Assembly (NCBI GenBank): GCA_047602755.1
Contig: JBLKOM010000004.1
Location: 62,001-126,000, forward strand
Direction: 5' to 3'
Length of the DNA stretch: 64,000 bases
Source of the DNA: JACJVV01 sp047602755
GTDB lineage: Archaea > Nanobdellota > Nanobdellia > Woesearchaeales > JACJVV01
The translations under genes were made by a program, and so were the position numbers. The notes below the pieces were generated by a model. It ran no database searches. It had not been told where the DNA came from and was given only the letters and a program-made list of their open reading frames with translations. Shown here one piece after another: positions 34,963-44,073 of the stretch. The stretch's first letter is position 1. Every line of letters starts with the position of its first letter.

Positions 34963-36204
34963 ATGAGACTTACAGAACACCAAGGAAAACAACTCCTAAA
35001 ATCATCAGGAATTAAAATACCTGCAGGGATACTTACAGATAATAAATCATATGTTAATCTATCTTTCCATAAAGAGAAATATAAAGAATTCTTTTTTGAA
35101 CATTCCAAGGTAATAATCAAAGCACAAGTAATTGGTGGAAAAAGAAAAAAACAAGGTTTAATAGAAAAAGCAGATTCATACCAAGACTCATTAAAGATAA
35201 TAAATGAAATGTACAATAAAAATTACAATAATAAACCTATAACTTCATTACTTATAGAAAAACAAATCCAGATCAAACAAGAAATATTTCTTGCTATTTT
35301 ATATGATGGAATAGAACGAAAACCAATGATCTTACTTTCACAAAAAGGAGGTATAGATGTTGAAGAATTAAATAATAAAGATAATTTAACAAAATTTACT
35401 ATATCACCAAAAGAAGGATTACATGATTATCAAGCAAGACAAATTGCATATGATGCAGGATTCGAGAATAATATAGCACTAAACATCTCATTAATATTAA
35501 AAAAAGTATACAATTGTTTTACAAAATATGATTGCAAAAGTCTTGAAATAAATCCTTTAATACTAACTAATGATAATATGCTGATTGCAGGCGATGCAAA
35601 AATAGTAATAGATGATAGTGCAATAGCAAGACAAGACATTTTCCATGATATTACTGAAACTGAAGATGCATCATTTATGAGTGCAAGAGAACTTGAAGCA
35701 AGAAAAATAGATTATAATGATCATCGAGGGACAGCAGGAAAAACATTTGTAGAACTTGACGGAGATATAGCAATATTAGCATCCGGCGGAGGAGCATCAT
35801 TAACTGCAATGGACGCTCTTATTCAAGCAGGAGGAAATCCTGCAAATTATACAGAATATAGTGGAAATCCACCAAAAGAAAAAGTTAAACGATTAACAGA
35901 AATAACTTTAGATAAAGAAAACCTTAATGGATGTCTTGTTATTGGCGGTAAAGCAAATTTCACAGATATTTATGAAACACTTTCAGGATTCATGGAAGTT
36001 GTAATAAAATTAAAACCAAAATATCCTATTGTAATAAGAAGAGCAGGACAACGTGATAAAGAAGCATTTGAAATGATAAAGAAATTAGCAAAAGAATATT
36101 CACTTGATATAACACTCTTTGGAGAAGAAACACCAATGAGTAAAGCTGCAAAAATAATGGCTGAAAAAGCAAAAGAATACAAGCTAAAAAAACAACAAAA
36201 ATGA
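34963..36204 (+). CDS. ATP-citrate lyase / citryl-CoA synthetase, ATP-grasp subunit
   Basis: A 413-residue ATP-grasp protein of the succinyl-CoA synthetase beta / ATP-citrate lyase superfamily. Seen: HQGKQLLKSSGIKIPAG at the N-terminus, the ATP-binding VIIKAQVIGGKRKKQGL, CKSLEINPLILT, the metal-binding GDAKIVIDDSA, and the CoA-ligase-like domain with GDIAILASGGGASLTAMDAL and GGNPANYTEYSGNPP. Followed by an overlapping CoA-binding subunit and a citryl-CoA-lyase gene, it most likely forms the larger subunit of a citryl-CoA synthetase, activating citrate with ATP and CoA. Taken alone, a succinate or acetate ligase could not be excluded; the neighbours decide. Confidence 0.85.
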   Translation: MRLTEHQGKQLLKSSGIKIPAGILTDNKSYVNLSFHKEKYKEFFFEHSKVIIKAQVIGGKRKKQGLIEKADSYQDSLKIINEMYNKNYNNKPITSLLIEKQIQIKQEIFLAILYDGIERKPMILLSQKGGIDVEELNNKDNLTKFTISPKEGLHDYQARQIAYDAGFENNIALNISLILKKVYNCFTKYDCKSLEINPLILTNDNMLIAGDAKIVIDDSAIARQDIFHDITETEDASFMSARELEARKIDYNDHRGTAGKTFVELDGDIAILASGGGASLTAMDALIQAGGNPANYTEYSGNPPKEKVKRLTEITLDKENLNGCLVIGGKANFTDIYETLSGFMEVVIKLKPKYPIVIRRAGQRDKEAFEMIKKLAKEYSLDITLFGEETPMSKAAKIMAEKAKEYKLKKQQK

Positions 36205-37094
36205 AACAACTCATAACAAAAGACACTAAAGTATTGATACAAGGAATGACTGGCAAAGAAGGAGCAAGAGCTTCGTCTGAAATGATAGAATCAGGTATTA
36301 ATATAATTTGCGGAGTAACACCTGGGAAAGGAGGAACAGAAGTAAATAACAAACCTATTTACAATACTGTCAAAGAAGCAATAACAAAACATAAAGGAAT
36401 TAACACTTCAATATTATATGTTCCACCGTTAATGGTATATGATGCATGCATGGAAGCAATTCATAATGATATAAAACTAATACTTATTGTAACAGAAAAT
36501 GTACCAGTTTATGATACAACAAGAATTATAGAAGCAGCAAAAAGTAATAATTGTACAATAATTGGTCCTTCATCTATAGGCATACTTGATACAAGATTTG
36601 GAAAACTTGGAAGTATTGGAAGTTTAAAACATACAATGTATAGTAAAGGAAATGTTGCTATTATCTCAAAAAGTGGAGGAATGTGTGCTGAGACTGCCTC
36701 AATATTAACAAAACAAGGAATTGGACAAACACTTATTATCGGAATAGGTGGAGACCAATTAATAGGCACAAGTTTTGCAGATATAATTCCTATATTAGAA
36801 AATGACAAAGAAACAAAAGCAATTGTAATATACGGAGAAATTGGTGGAAGTTATGAAGAAGAATTGGCACAATATATAAAAAAGAATAAACCAAAAAAAC
36901 CAATCATTGCATATATTTCAGGACAATTTGCTGAGAAGATTCCAAGAAGTGTTGCGTTAGGGCATGCAGGAGCTATAATTGAGAATGGAAAAGGAACAGC
37001 AAATGAGAAAAAACAAATACTAAAAAAATCAGGAATAATAGTTGCAGATTATCATCATGATATACCACAACTTGTAAAAAAAGTATTAAAATAA
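36201..37094 (+). CDS. citryl-CoA synthetase, CoA-binding (SucD-like) subunit
   Basis: A 297-residue SucD-like protein. The Rossmann CoA-binding start is TKVLIQGMTGKEGARASSEM, followed by GVTPGKGG, the ligase segment AIISKSGGMCAETASIL and the phospho-His loop ALGHAGAII near residue 253. It carries the transient phosphohistidine in acyl-CoA synthesis. Its start codon overlaps the stop of the ATP-grasp gene (ATGA), so the two subunits are made together. Sizes of this pair (413 and 297 residues) resemble the two-subunit citryl-CoA synthetase of Hydrogenobacter-type bacteria. Confidence 0.86.
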   Translation: MKQLITKDTKVLIQGMTGKEGARASSEMIESGINIICGVTPGKGGTEVNNKPIYNTVKEAITKHKGINTSILYVPPLMVYDACMEAIHNDIKLILIVTENVPVYDTTRIIEAAKSNNCTIIGPSSIGILDTRFGKLGSIGSLKHTMYSKGNVAIISKSGGMCAETASILTKQGIGQTLIIGIGGDQLIGTSFADIIPILENDKETKAIVIYGEIGGSYEEELAQYIKKNKPKKPIIAYISGQFAEKIPRSVALGHAGAIIENGKGTANEKKQILKKSGIIVADYHHDIPQLVKKVLK

Positions 37095-37105
37095 ACGGTG
37101 AGAAA

Positions 37106-37846
37106 ATGGAATTCAAAACTTCAATAAGTAAAATAACAGAAGATGATATGATTCTAAGAGGAGAAAAACATTCAGATTTAATTAATACGCTTTCTTTTAG
37201 CGATACTATTTTCTTATTATTAACTTCAAAAAAACCAGAAAAAACCGAATCAAACATTTTTTCAGCAATATTAACTTCATGTATAGATCATGGAATGGGT
37301 ACAACTTCTTCTCTTACAGCAAGAACTGTAATGTCAGGAGGAAATAACCTTAACACAGCAGTTGGTGCAGGAATTCTTGCATTAGGCAAATATCACGGTG
37401 GTGCAATTGAAGGATGTATGAATCAATTAATAGAAATAAAAAATAAAAATGTGCCTACTAAAGAATATGTAAAACAAATGTTAGATAATAAAAAAACAAT
37501 ACTAGGATTTGGCCATAAAGTTTACAAAAAACAAGACCCAAGAGTAGTTCAATTATTAGAAATAGCAAAAAAGAATAATATAACTTCGGAAAATAATCAT
37601 CACGTAAAAACAGTTTTAGAGATAGAACAAGCAATAGAAGAAATAAAAGGAAAAAAATTAATTCTTAATGTAGATGGACTTATTGCAGCTTTACTTCTTG
37701 AGATGAATTTCACACCTGAACAAGGAAATGGTGTATTTATTATTGCAAGAACACCTGGACTTACTGCGCAAGCAATTGAAGAAAAACAACGTGAAAAACC
37801 AGTAAGAAGAATTAATGAAGAAGATATAGTATATGATGGAAAATAA
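37106..37846 (+). CDS. citryl-CoA lyase (citrate-synthase fold)
   Basis: A 246-residue citrate-synthase-fold protein, much shorter than true citrate synthase (about 380 or more) but the size of free citryl-CoA lyase and of the C-terminal domain of ATP-citrate lyase. Active-site positions are seen: the first His region DHGMGTTSSLTARTVMSGG, the GYHGGAIEG-like KYHGGAIEG, the second His in FGHKVYKKQDPR and Asp in LNVDGLIAAL. It splits citryl-CoA into acetyl-CoA and oxaloacetate, or works in reverse. A GGTGAG ribosome-binding site precedes the ATG. It completes a three-gene acetyl-CoA-forming unit. Confidence 0.87.
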   Translation: MEFKTSISKITEDDMILRGEKHSDLINTLSFSDTIFLLLTSKKPEKTESNIFSAILTSCIDHGMGTTSSLTARTVMSGGNNLNTAVGAGILALGKYHGGAIEGCMNQLIEIKNKNVPTKEYVKQMLDNKKTILGFGHKVYKKQDPRVVQLLEIAKKNNITSENNHHVKTVLEIEQAIEEIKGKKLILNVDGLIAALLLEMNFTPEQGNGVFIIARTPGLTAQAIEEKQREKPVRRINEEDIVYDGK

Positions 37847-37958
37847 TAACTATTTTTTAATTATAGAACTTTCTACTTAATATACTCATCTAAACAAAAA
37901 CCGTAATTATTTCAATAAAAACAAAAATACATACAATTTAACCTAAAGAAATCACAAA

Positions 37959-38654
37959 TTATTTCCATCCAGTAACATTAACTGAATGTACTTCAAATCT
38001 AGGATTATAATCTTCAATACGCTGATCAATATTCATTTTTTCTCTGAACCAATTATATTCCTCAGAATAGTATTCAAAAATATCAAGAGCTGAATTCTCA
38101 TCAAGCAGACCAGTAAAATTAAACTCACCATCAATATTTCTATCAATCCTGATACTAGTATTATTTCTATTATCACTAATATAAATGCTACTAGGAGTTC
38201 CATTATTATAACCATCAGTAATAATTATAAGACTATCTGCAGAAGAATCACCTGAGTAATTAGCAATCAAAAGTGTTTGCAGTACACGATCGTCACCATA
38301 ACTCTTTACTTCAAATTCATATCTTTGTCCAAGAATATCACTAAACAAACCAATACCCGGTAAACTATATTCCGGAAATTTCTCACGAGCAATTAAATCA
38401 TCAACAGATAATCTAAAACCTACTTTATCCTGAAGATATGAATTAGTACTACCAAATGTAGGAAATTGTTCAACTGAAGTGCTTAGAATACTTGTCAATG
38501 TTTTATCACTTTGCTCATTTATACCAAGAATATTTTCAATTGTAGAAAGTCTTCGTTCAACTGAACATGATTTAAAACTAGCTGAAAGTGCTACGCCTAG
38601 AAAAACACCAATACCAATATGATATAATGAATTTTTAGAAATTATTTCGTTCAT
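37959..38654 (-). CDS. exported or lipoprotein-like hypothetical protein
   Basis: A 231-residue protein with a short N-terminal hydrophobic segment (about 7-22) ending in SASFKSC, which may be a poorly conserved lipobox or simply an anchor. The rest is mixed and Asn/Asp/Ser-rich, with a conserved-looking DSLIIITDGYNNG segment. No family is recognised. The ATG at 38654 is one base after the stop of the secreted protein gene upstream, so the two are co-transcribed; the ORF extension to 38693 overlaps that gene and is unlikely. Confidence 0.6.
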   Translation of the reverse strand: MNEIISKNSLYHIGIGVFLGVALSASFKSCSVERRLSTIENILGINEQSDKTLTSILSTSVEQFPTFGSTNSYLQDKVGFRLSVDDLIAREKFPEYSLPGIGLFSDILGQRYEFEVKSYGDDRVLQTLLIANYSGDSSADSLIIITDGYNNGTPSSIYISDNRNNTSIRIDRNIDGEFNFTGLLDENSALDIFEYYSEEYNWFREKMNIDQRIEDYNPRFEVHSVNVTGWK

Positions 38655-38655
38655 C

Positions 38656-40149
38656 TTATCTTCGTTTTGAGATATTATAAATTGCCATTCCAACTAATCC
38701 TAATAGCAAGAAAAACGCTAATGCTGTTAGAATCTGAGGTAATGTAAATATTGAATCCATAACATCAGTTATAGCTCTACCTGTAATAACTGAACCATCT
38801 TGTTCAACAGATTGAGGCGGTATCTCAGGTATTTCAGGGACCACATTATCAACTACTGTATCACCAGTTACATCTTCGTGAGTTCTTGGTGGATTTACAT
38901 AAGCTACAAGTTCTGGCCTTGGCTGTTGTTCAGGTAATGAAACTGGTAAAATCACATTACTTGAAGATCCTACATTTCTACCTCTTGATGACGATGAACT
39001 TTCCTCAACAGTTTCACTTTCATATGCAGCAAAACTTGTAAAGTGATTTGTAAGTATTATAAGGTCATCTCCTTGTTCATAATAACACTCATCTAAACCA
39101 AGAAGAGTTTTTGAAGGAGAACATTCTAAAATTTCTGTTAATAAACCTGAACCAGCTTTTGTGTAACCAGCTTTGTTTCCTGCCATTCCTGGTAGTGTAA
39201 CCGTAACTGGCATATCAAACTCTAAACAACCCAAAAAACCAACTTCTATAACTGTAATAATATCAGTTAGATTCGGTGAATTATAATCATTAACATCACG
39301 TAAGATTGGCAACATCATTGTTCCATCCCAAGTTCCACATGTATATGTTATTACTGTTCCAGCAGGGATTGATACTGAATAATTATTTCTGCTAAGACTG
39401 AATGCAGAAAGTATTTCAACATCACCACTATCTAAAACTAAAGACATATCTAAAAATATTTCTTGTGAATCAGATACATCAGATCCAATCAAAATTTGTT
39501 CAAGAGAAGTTCCTGGAACAAATACAATTGTATCTACTAAACTATCAACTTCATATATTGGAATATTTGGTGCTGCTTCATTAGAACTAGGCACATAATT
39601 AATTGCAAATTCAATAGATGTTGGAGTATAGGGAACATAATTACTTCCATCATAAGAAACATATGCAATCAAAGTTGCAGTATAATTTACATAAGCAGGA
39701 ACAAATTTATCTGTATCTAAAGTTATATTATAAACTAAATTTGTCAATGAACCATAACCATAACCATAACCAAATCCATATCCATAACCACCTATATCCC
39801 CTGAAATATTAATAGCACCAAAACTGTGATTATAATCAACTGCGTCAATAATAATTCCATCACAACCAGATATAACACTTCCAGTATATGGATTGAATGA
39901 ACAGTTAGCATCTTTAACACCATTAATCATTAATAGAACTTGATTAATAGGAACATTCTCACCAGCAGGTATTTCTAATACAGCTTGAAATTCTATTGTA
40001 TCACCAAAATTTACAGAATTTGAATTTGCAGTAAGAAAAACTTGAAATGCTGAAGAGGGGCCAATTAAAAACAATAAAGAAACTACAAAAATAGTAATAA
40101 CTACTGAAAAAGCATTCTTTTTACCTGTTAAATGATTTAACCGTACCAC
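38656..40149 (-). CDS. surface protein of the GYGYGF family, C-terminally anchored
   Basis: A 497-residue exported protein. A signal segment (about 14-34) precedes a beta-sandwich-like domain that is shared with the proteins at 40296 and 42183 (TANSNSVNFGDTIEFQAVLEIPAGE, then PINQVLLMIN and a GYGYGFGYGYGYG stretch). It continues with a second beta-rich region, a Ser-rich linker (about 390-405), a Pro/Val-rich stalk and a C-terminal span (about 471-492) with a basic tail. The arrangement is that of a wall- or surface-displayed protein held by its C-terminus. Start is a GTG. A TTTATAAAC box lies about 35 nt upstream. Confidence 0.72.
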   Translation of the reverse strand: MVRLNHLTGKKNAFSVVITIFVVSLLFLIGPSSAFQVFLTANSNSVNFGDTIEFQAVLEIPAGENVPINQVLLMINGVKDANCSFNPYTGSVISGCDGIIIDAVDYNHSFGAINISGDIGGYGYGFGYGYGYGSLTNLVYNITLDTDKFVPAYVNYTATLIAYVSYDGSNYVPYTPTSIEFAINYVPSSNEAAPNIPIYEVDSLVDTIVFVPGTSLEQILIGSDVSDSQEIFLDMSLVLDSGDVEILSAFSLSRNNYSVSIPAGTVITYTCGTWDGTMMLPILRDVNDYNSPNLTDIITVIEVGFLGCLEFDMPVTVTLPGMAGNKAGYTKAGSGLLTEILECSPSKTLLGLDECYYEQGDDLIILTNHFTSFAAYESETVEESSSSSRGRNVGSSSNVILPVSLPEQQPRPELVAYVNPPRTHEDVTGDTVVDNVVPEIPEIPPQSVEQDGSVITGRAITDVMDSIFTLPQILTALAFFLLLGLVGMAIYNISKRR

Positions 40150-40295
40150 TATTTATTCCCCAATAGGGATGAAATCCTTTAAGAGTTTATAAACCTTATT
40201 GTTTTATCGTTCTTACATAGTAGTACTTTAATACCCTTTAATAACGACGGAAAACATAAGAAATTTTATATATTTATACTACCAAGGATACATAA

Positions 40296-41276
40296 ATGAT
40301 GGAGAATTTTCTGGAAATAGGAAAAAAGAACCTTACTAGCATAATTTTAAGCTTATTTGTTATTAGCTTATTAATATTTTCAAATTCTGCAAGCGCAGTA
40401 AGAATTCTTTGGGAAAATGAAAAAGATACCTATAAAGATGATGAATATGTTACACTAAAAACTTCAATAGATATTCAAAATGGGGATATATTGCAAATAA
40501 ATGACATAAAAATAATTCTAAATGAAAAAGTTAAATGCATCTCTGATTCAGAAGGCAACAATAACTGCAATGGTTTTTATATCACTAGGACAGAAGGCCA
40601 AGAATTAGGATATGGATATGGTTTCGTAGGAACACATGGAAAAGTTGGCCTAAATGGTGAAGTAAAATATGAAATCAAAATTGATACTTCGATATTACCT
40701 CCAGGAGATTATAATGCAAAATTAGAAATTCATGGAGAAGTAAATAGTATACCTCAAATAATATCACCTAACCAAGTGCAACAATTCAGAGTTTTACCAG
40801 AACAAAACATAAAAGCAATAACAAATAATAGAATAACTGCAAGAACAATAAATGGAGAAGTAAGTAATATTAATCAATATAACTATCAAGGTAGACAAAG
40901 AATAATTTCAGATATAGATTTAAGACTTATTACTCAAAATAATATACAAAAACTAGATGGAAAAATATTGATTAATGTAAACACTCAACAAGATAGTGCA
41001 AGAACATCACTAAAATTATCTTTAATAGAAACAATAGAAATTATTGAATTCAATCAAGACATAATTCAAATAAAAGGCAATTTCATTTATGATTATAGAA
41101 GATCAAATAATGGAATATGGTTATTTGGAAACAGAATAGGAGCAGAACCTACAATAGCAAAAAAAGGTGAAATACCAGCAACAGTAATAATCAATAACGA
41201 AGAAATAATAATATATTCTAATCAAGAATTCTTGTTTGATTTACAAGCAAAATTATTAAATTATAGATTTAACTAA
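40296..41276 (+). CDS. secreted GYGYGF-family protein
   Basis: A 326-residue exported protein with a signal segment (about 17-33, ending near SASA). The mature N-terminal domain, VRILWENEKDTYKDDEYV through IDIQNGDILQINDIKIIL, Cys-x8-Cys and ELGYGYGFVGTHG, closely parallels the protein at 42183 (VRVNLATAKAVYTAG.., IENGEIVPIKSLLLRIN.., NFGYGYGF). The C-terminal region (about 180-326) also matches that paralogue in order. No C-terminal anchor, so probably released or held by partners. It is divergent from the anchored family member at 38656, with 146 nt between the starts. Confidence 0.72.
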   Translation: MMENFLEIGKKNLTSIILSLFVISLLIFSNSASAVRILWENEKDTYKDDEYVTLKTSIDIQNGDILQINDIKIILNEKVKCISDSEGNNNCNGFYITRTEGQELGYGYGFVGTHGKVGLNGEVKYEIKIDTSILPPGDYNAKLEIHGEVNSIPQIISPNQVQQFRVLPEQNIKAITNNRITARTINGEVSNINQYNYQGRQRIISDIDLRLITQNNIQKLDGKILINVNTQQDSARTSLKLSLIETIEIIEFNQDIIQIKGNFIYDYRRSNNGIWLFGNRIGAEPTIAKKGEIPATVIINNEEIIIYSNQEFLFDLQAKLLNYRFN

Positions 41277-41283
41277 TTTAAAT

Positions 41284-42090
41284 TTATTTAATTGATTCAG
41301 ATGCTACAGTAGAAATTTTATCATCTGATAAATAAGCTAAATCACCTAATGTCCTTGCAAATGGATTATTACTTTTTTTACCTTCTAAATCTCTAAGTTT
41401 AAGAGCAACCGTTTTAATAGCACGAATATAAGAGCTTAGATTATGGTCATTATCATCAATCCACATTTTTAATTCTCTACCAAAAGAAGTATATTCAACA
41501 TTAACTTCAACAGAATATTTATTCAATTGAGATAATTCAACTCCCAATTTTGCAATTCTTTTATCCCTAAATAAAACAAAAGAACCATTAATTAACTTAT
41601 CTTGTTTTTCTATTAAGTCAGAATAAAAATCATTAAGTTTTTCTAATACTGTATTATCTAAAGCAAAATCAACCATGCCATATTCAAATGCAAAAAAATC
41701 TCTTTTACCTGATAAAATATCTTGCTTTAAACTATCATTACCTAACCTTGCATCAGAAAACTTGTAAAACATATGATCAATAATACCATCGGAAACAAAT
41801 CTTGCAGCACTATATACCCTCATCAAAATAGTATTAGCATCATCTGTTTGCAAAGATAAAGGAACTGAAGAATTATTATTTAAAATCATACTATAAACAT
41901 CACCTAAAAATTTATAACCTATTCGAGCTAGTTCAATTTTTGATGAAAACTCAGAAAACTGATCTTCAACTTCTTGCTCAACGCTTGCCTTTATATTATC
42001 ATGAACTACTTGTTTTGCATGGTGATATTTTAAATTAGTTCTAGCAATAAATCGTTGCACATTCTTTTCTAAATCATTAATATTATTCAT
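41284..42090 (-). CDS. hypothetical helical protein
   Basis: A 268-residue soluble protein, largely helical (MNNINDLEKNVQRFIARTNLK, FSEFSSKIELARIGYKFLGD), without signal peptide or membrane span. No family is recognised. The start at 42090 fits an ATATTTAAATATT box about 25 nt upstream; the TTG at 42111 lies within that box. It sits between two members of the secreted GYGYGF family on either side. Confidence 0.55.
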   Translation of the reverse strand: MNNINDLEKNVQRFIARTNLKYHHAKQVVHDNIKASVEQEVEDQFSEFSSKIELARIGYKFLGDVYSMILNNNSSVPLSLQTDDANTILMRVYSAARFVSDGIIDHMFYKFSDARLGNDSLKQDILSGKRDFFAFEYGMVDFALDNTVLEKLNDFYSDLIEKQDKLINGSFVLFRDKRIAKLGVELSQLNKYSVEVNVEYTSFGRELKMWIDDNDHNLSSYIRAIKTVALKLRDLEGKKSNNPFARTLGDLAYLSDDKISTVASESIK

Positions 42091-42182
42091 AAAAAAAGAT
42101 TTAGTGTTCAATATTTAAATATTTGCTATAGTATAAAAAAAGAATGCAAAAAAATAATCAATAAAAAATCAAGAACTTAAAC

Positions 42183-43265
42183 TTATCTTTCAGTATAAGT
42201 AAATCTATCTATAGGCATTCTAACATAAAATGGCATATCAATATTATTAGACTCCATTATAATAAAACCATTTTCAATTAAAACATAAATATCACTAACA
42301 GTACCTCTAAAAGTAATAGTTGGTCTATTACCTGTTAAAACTCTATCAATTATTCTTCCTAAATTTCTGCTTGTATATTGAACACTAGCATTAGCATTAA
42401 ACTCAATAATTTGATCATTAAATCTCAATAACTCAAAATCAGAGCTTCTGATTCTTACACTTAATCTGATATTACTTCCATCCTCGGCTTGTAAATTTAA
42501 TGTTAATGAAGTTGTACCATCAATACTTTCAACTTCATTTAATGAAGTTTTACGTATACGTGATGAGAAAACTACACTTTCACGATCAAATTGATTATAA
42601 CCACCTATAACAATTTCATTATTTGCACGTGAGCGTGCATTAGCATTAGCCAAAATTGTTGTTCTTACAGGTCGTTGATTTAATTCACGTATATTAAATC
42701 TTGTAGGTGATCTTGATGTATAAGTATATTCAATTCCATTAGCTTCTGCATAAGCTTCAGCTGAAACTCTATATTGACCAGCAGTAGCATCATCAGCAGT
42801 AAAATTCCATTCTACACGATATAATAATTCTCCATTAATATTACTTCTTCGATGCTGGAATATAAAACCATATCCATAACCAAAATTAGTAGTTTCAAGC
42901 CCAAAATTACCTTCAGAATTAATACCATGTCCTCTTCCTTCCATAATTGCAGAAACCTGCAAAGGATCTGACAATAATTCAATTTCAAGATTTGGACAGT
43001 TTGAAGAACCATCAATATCAAACTCACATACTTTATAATCATCATTTATTCTTAATAATAAAGATTTTATTGGAACAATCTCACCATTTTCAATATCAAT
43101 ACTCACTGTAAATACAGCATTCTCAGTCCCTGCAGTATAAACTGCCTTAGCTGTTGCCAAATTAACTCTTACTGCTAATGCTGGAGAAGATAATAAAAGT
43201 AAAGCTACCACTGACAAAGTCAGCACTAAGCTGAATACCACCCTCTTTTTTACACTTAAATTCAT
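42183..43265 (-). CDS. secreted GYGYGF-family protein
   Basis: A 360-residue exported protein with a signal segment (about 9-31, ending SSPALA). The mature chain opens VRVNLATAKAVYTAGTENAV and carries two Cys spaced by nine residues (CEFDIDGSSNC) before NFGYGYGFIFQHRRS. The C-terminal half is beta-rich with REVVF-like alternating patterns and a TYTER end, and has no C-terminal anchor. It is a close paralogue of 40296 and shares only the N-terminal domain with 38656. A TATTTATAAATC box about 30 nt upstream supports the ATG. Confidence 0.72.
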   Translation of the reverse strand: MNLSVKKRVVFSLVLTLSVVALLLLSSPALAVRVNLATAKAVYTAGTENAVFTVSIDIENGEIVPIKSLLLRINDDYKVCEFDIDGSSNCPNLEIELLSDPLQVSAIMEGRGHGINSEGNFGLETTNFGYGYGFIFQHRRSNINGELLYRVEWNFTADDATAGQYRVSAEAYAEANGIEYTYTSRSPTRFNIRELNQRPVRTTILANANARSRANNEIVIGGYNQFDRESVVFSSRIRKTSLNEVESIDGTTSLTLNLQAEDGSNIRLSVRIRSSDFELLRFNDQIIEFNANASVQYTSRNLGRIIDRVLTGNRPTITFRGTVSDIYVLIENGFIIMESNNIDMPFYVRMPIDRFTYTER

Positions 43266-43441
43266 TACTTACTAATCCCGAATTAATGATTTATAAATAT
43301 TTACCATACTAAAAATACTAAATAATGAAATATATATCTCTATAATAACTTTGTAAAATATGTTTTAGAAAAACATTATTAGATTACTACATTAAATTTC
43401 AATACAAAATTAAACTAATAAATCATAAATATCTAAAAAAA

Positions 43442-43885
43442 TCATTCATATAATGAAAGCAATGATGGCTGTGAGTCGGGCATTTTTTGTGACAATGAAA
43501 CTAATCTATCTTCTAATCTTAAAAAAGTAGTTCCCATTAAGTCACCTAAATTCATAGCAGTATCAACCAAATGCTGTTGTGAGTAGTAGTTTGATTTTAA
43601 TAAAAAAAGTTGATCAACATATGCACTTAAGCAAATATATAAAGGTTTTAACTCTTGAGATGATGTTCTAGATAATGCTTGAAATTGTAATCTATAATAA
43701 TCAAAATCTGGTTTAAGACTAGAAATAGCATGAACTACTTCAACTGGATTGTTATAAGGTTTATTTACCTCACGATTTAAACGCTTTAATAAATGAAAAA
43801 AAGTCGTTTTTTGATTTATTACAAATTCAGGTTCATTATCTATCTCAGAGGCTAAACTTTGCAAAAAAGTATCATAATTAAACAT
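43442..43885 (-). CDS. hypothetical small helical protein
   Basis: A 147-residue soluble helical protein (FNYDTFLQSLASEIDNEPE, then LKPLYICLSAYVDQLFLLKSN). No family is recognised. The ATG at 43885 fits an AATTTAAAT box about 27 nt upstream; the earlier ATG at 43906 is inside the promoter. It is divergent from the plus-strand gene at 44074. Confidence 0.5.
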   Translation of the reverse strand: MFNYDTFLQSLASEIDNEPEFVINQKTTFFHLLKRLNREVNKPYNNPVEVVHAISSLKPDFDYYRLQFQALSRTSSQELKPLYICLSAYVDQLFLLKSNYYSQQHLVDTAMNLGDLMGTTFLRLEDRLVSLSQKMPDSQPSLLSLYE

Positions 43886-43975
43886 AATTTCACAAATACA
43901 GTTCATGATTTAAATTTTTCCTAATACAATATATTTAACAAACTTAAGATAGCATGATATATACTATATATTTAA

Positions 43976-43990
43976 TTGACAAAAATGTCC
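43976..43990 (+). promoter_or_regulatory. TTGACA-N4-TGTCC palindromic box, copy 1
   Basis: TTGACAAAAATGTCC contains the inverted repeat GACA-AAAA-TGTC (43978-43989). A second TTGACAA is at 44051-44057. The same pair, with exactly the same 75-base separation between TTGACA starts, occurs at 45986 and 46061 upstream of 46080. Likely operators for a common regulator. Confidence 0.55.
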
Positions 43991-44073
43991 GCAATGAAAA
44001 GTGTTAAACTTAGATTTCTTTAAAAATGTACAAATACTATTATAATCATGTTGACAATTATGGAGGGGTAAAG

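Noticed and set aside
39750..39790. Tandem CCATAA-like DNA repeat
   Set aside because: It is coding: it encodes the GYGYGFGYGYGYG stretch of the surface protein.
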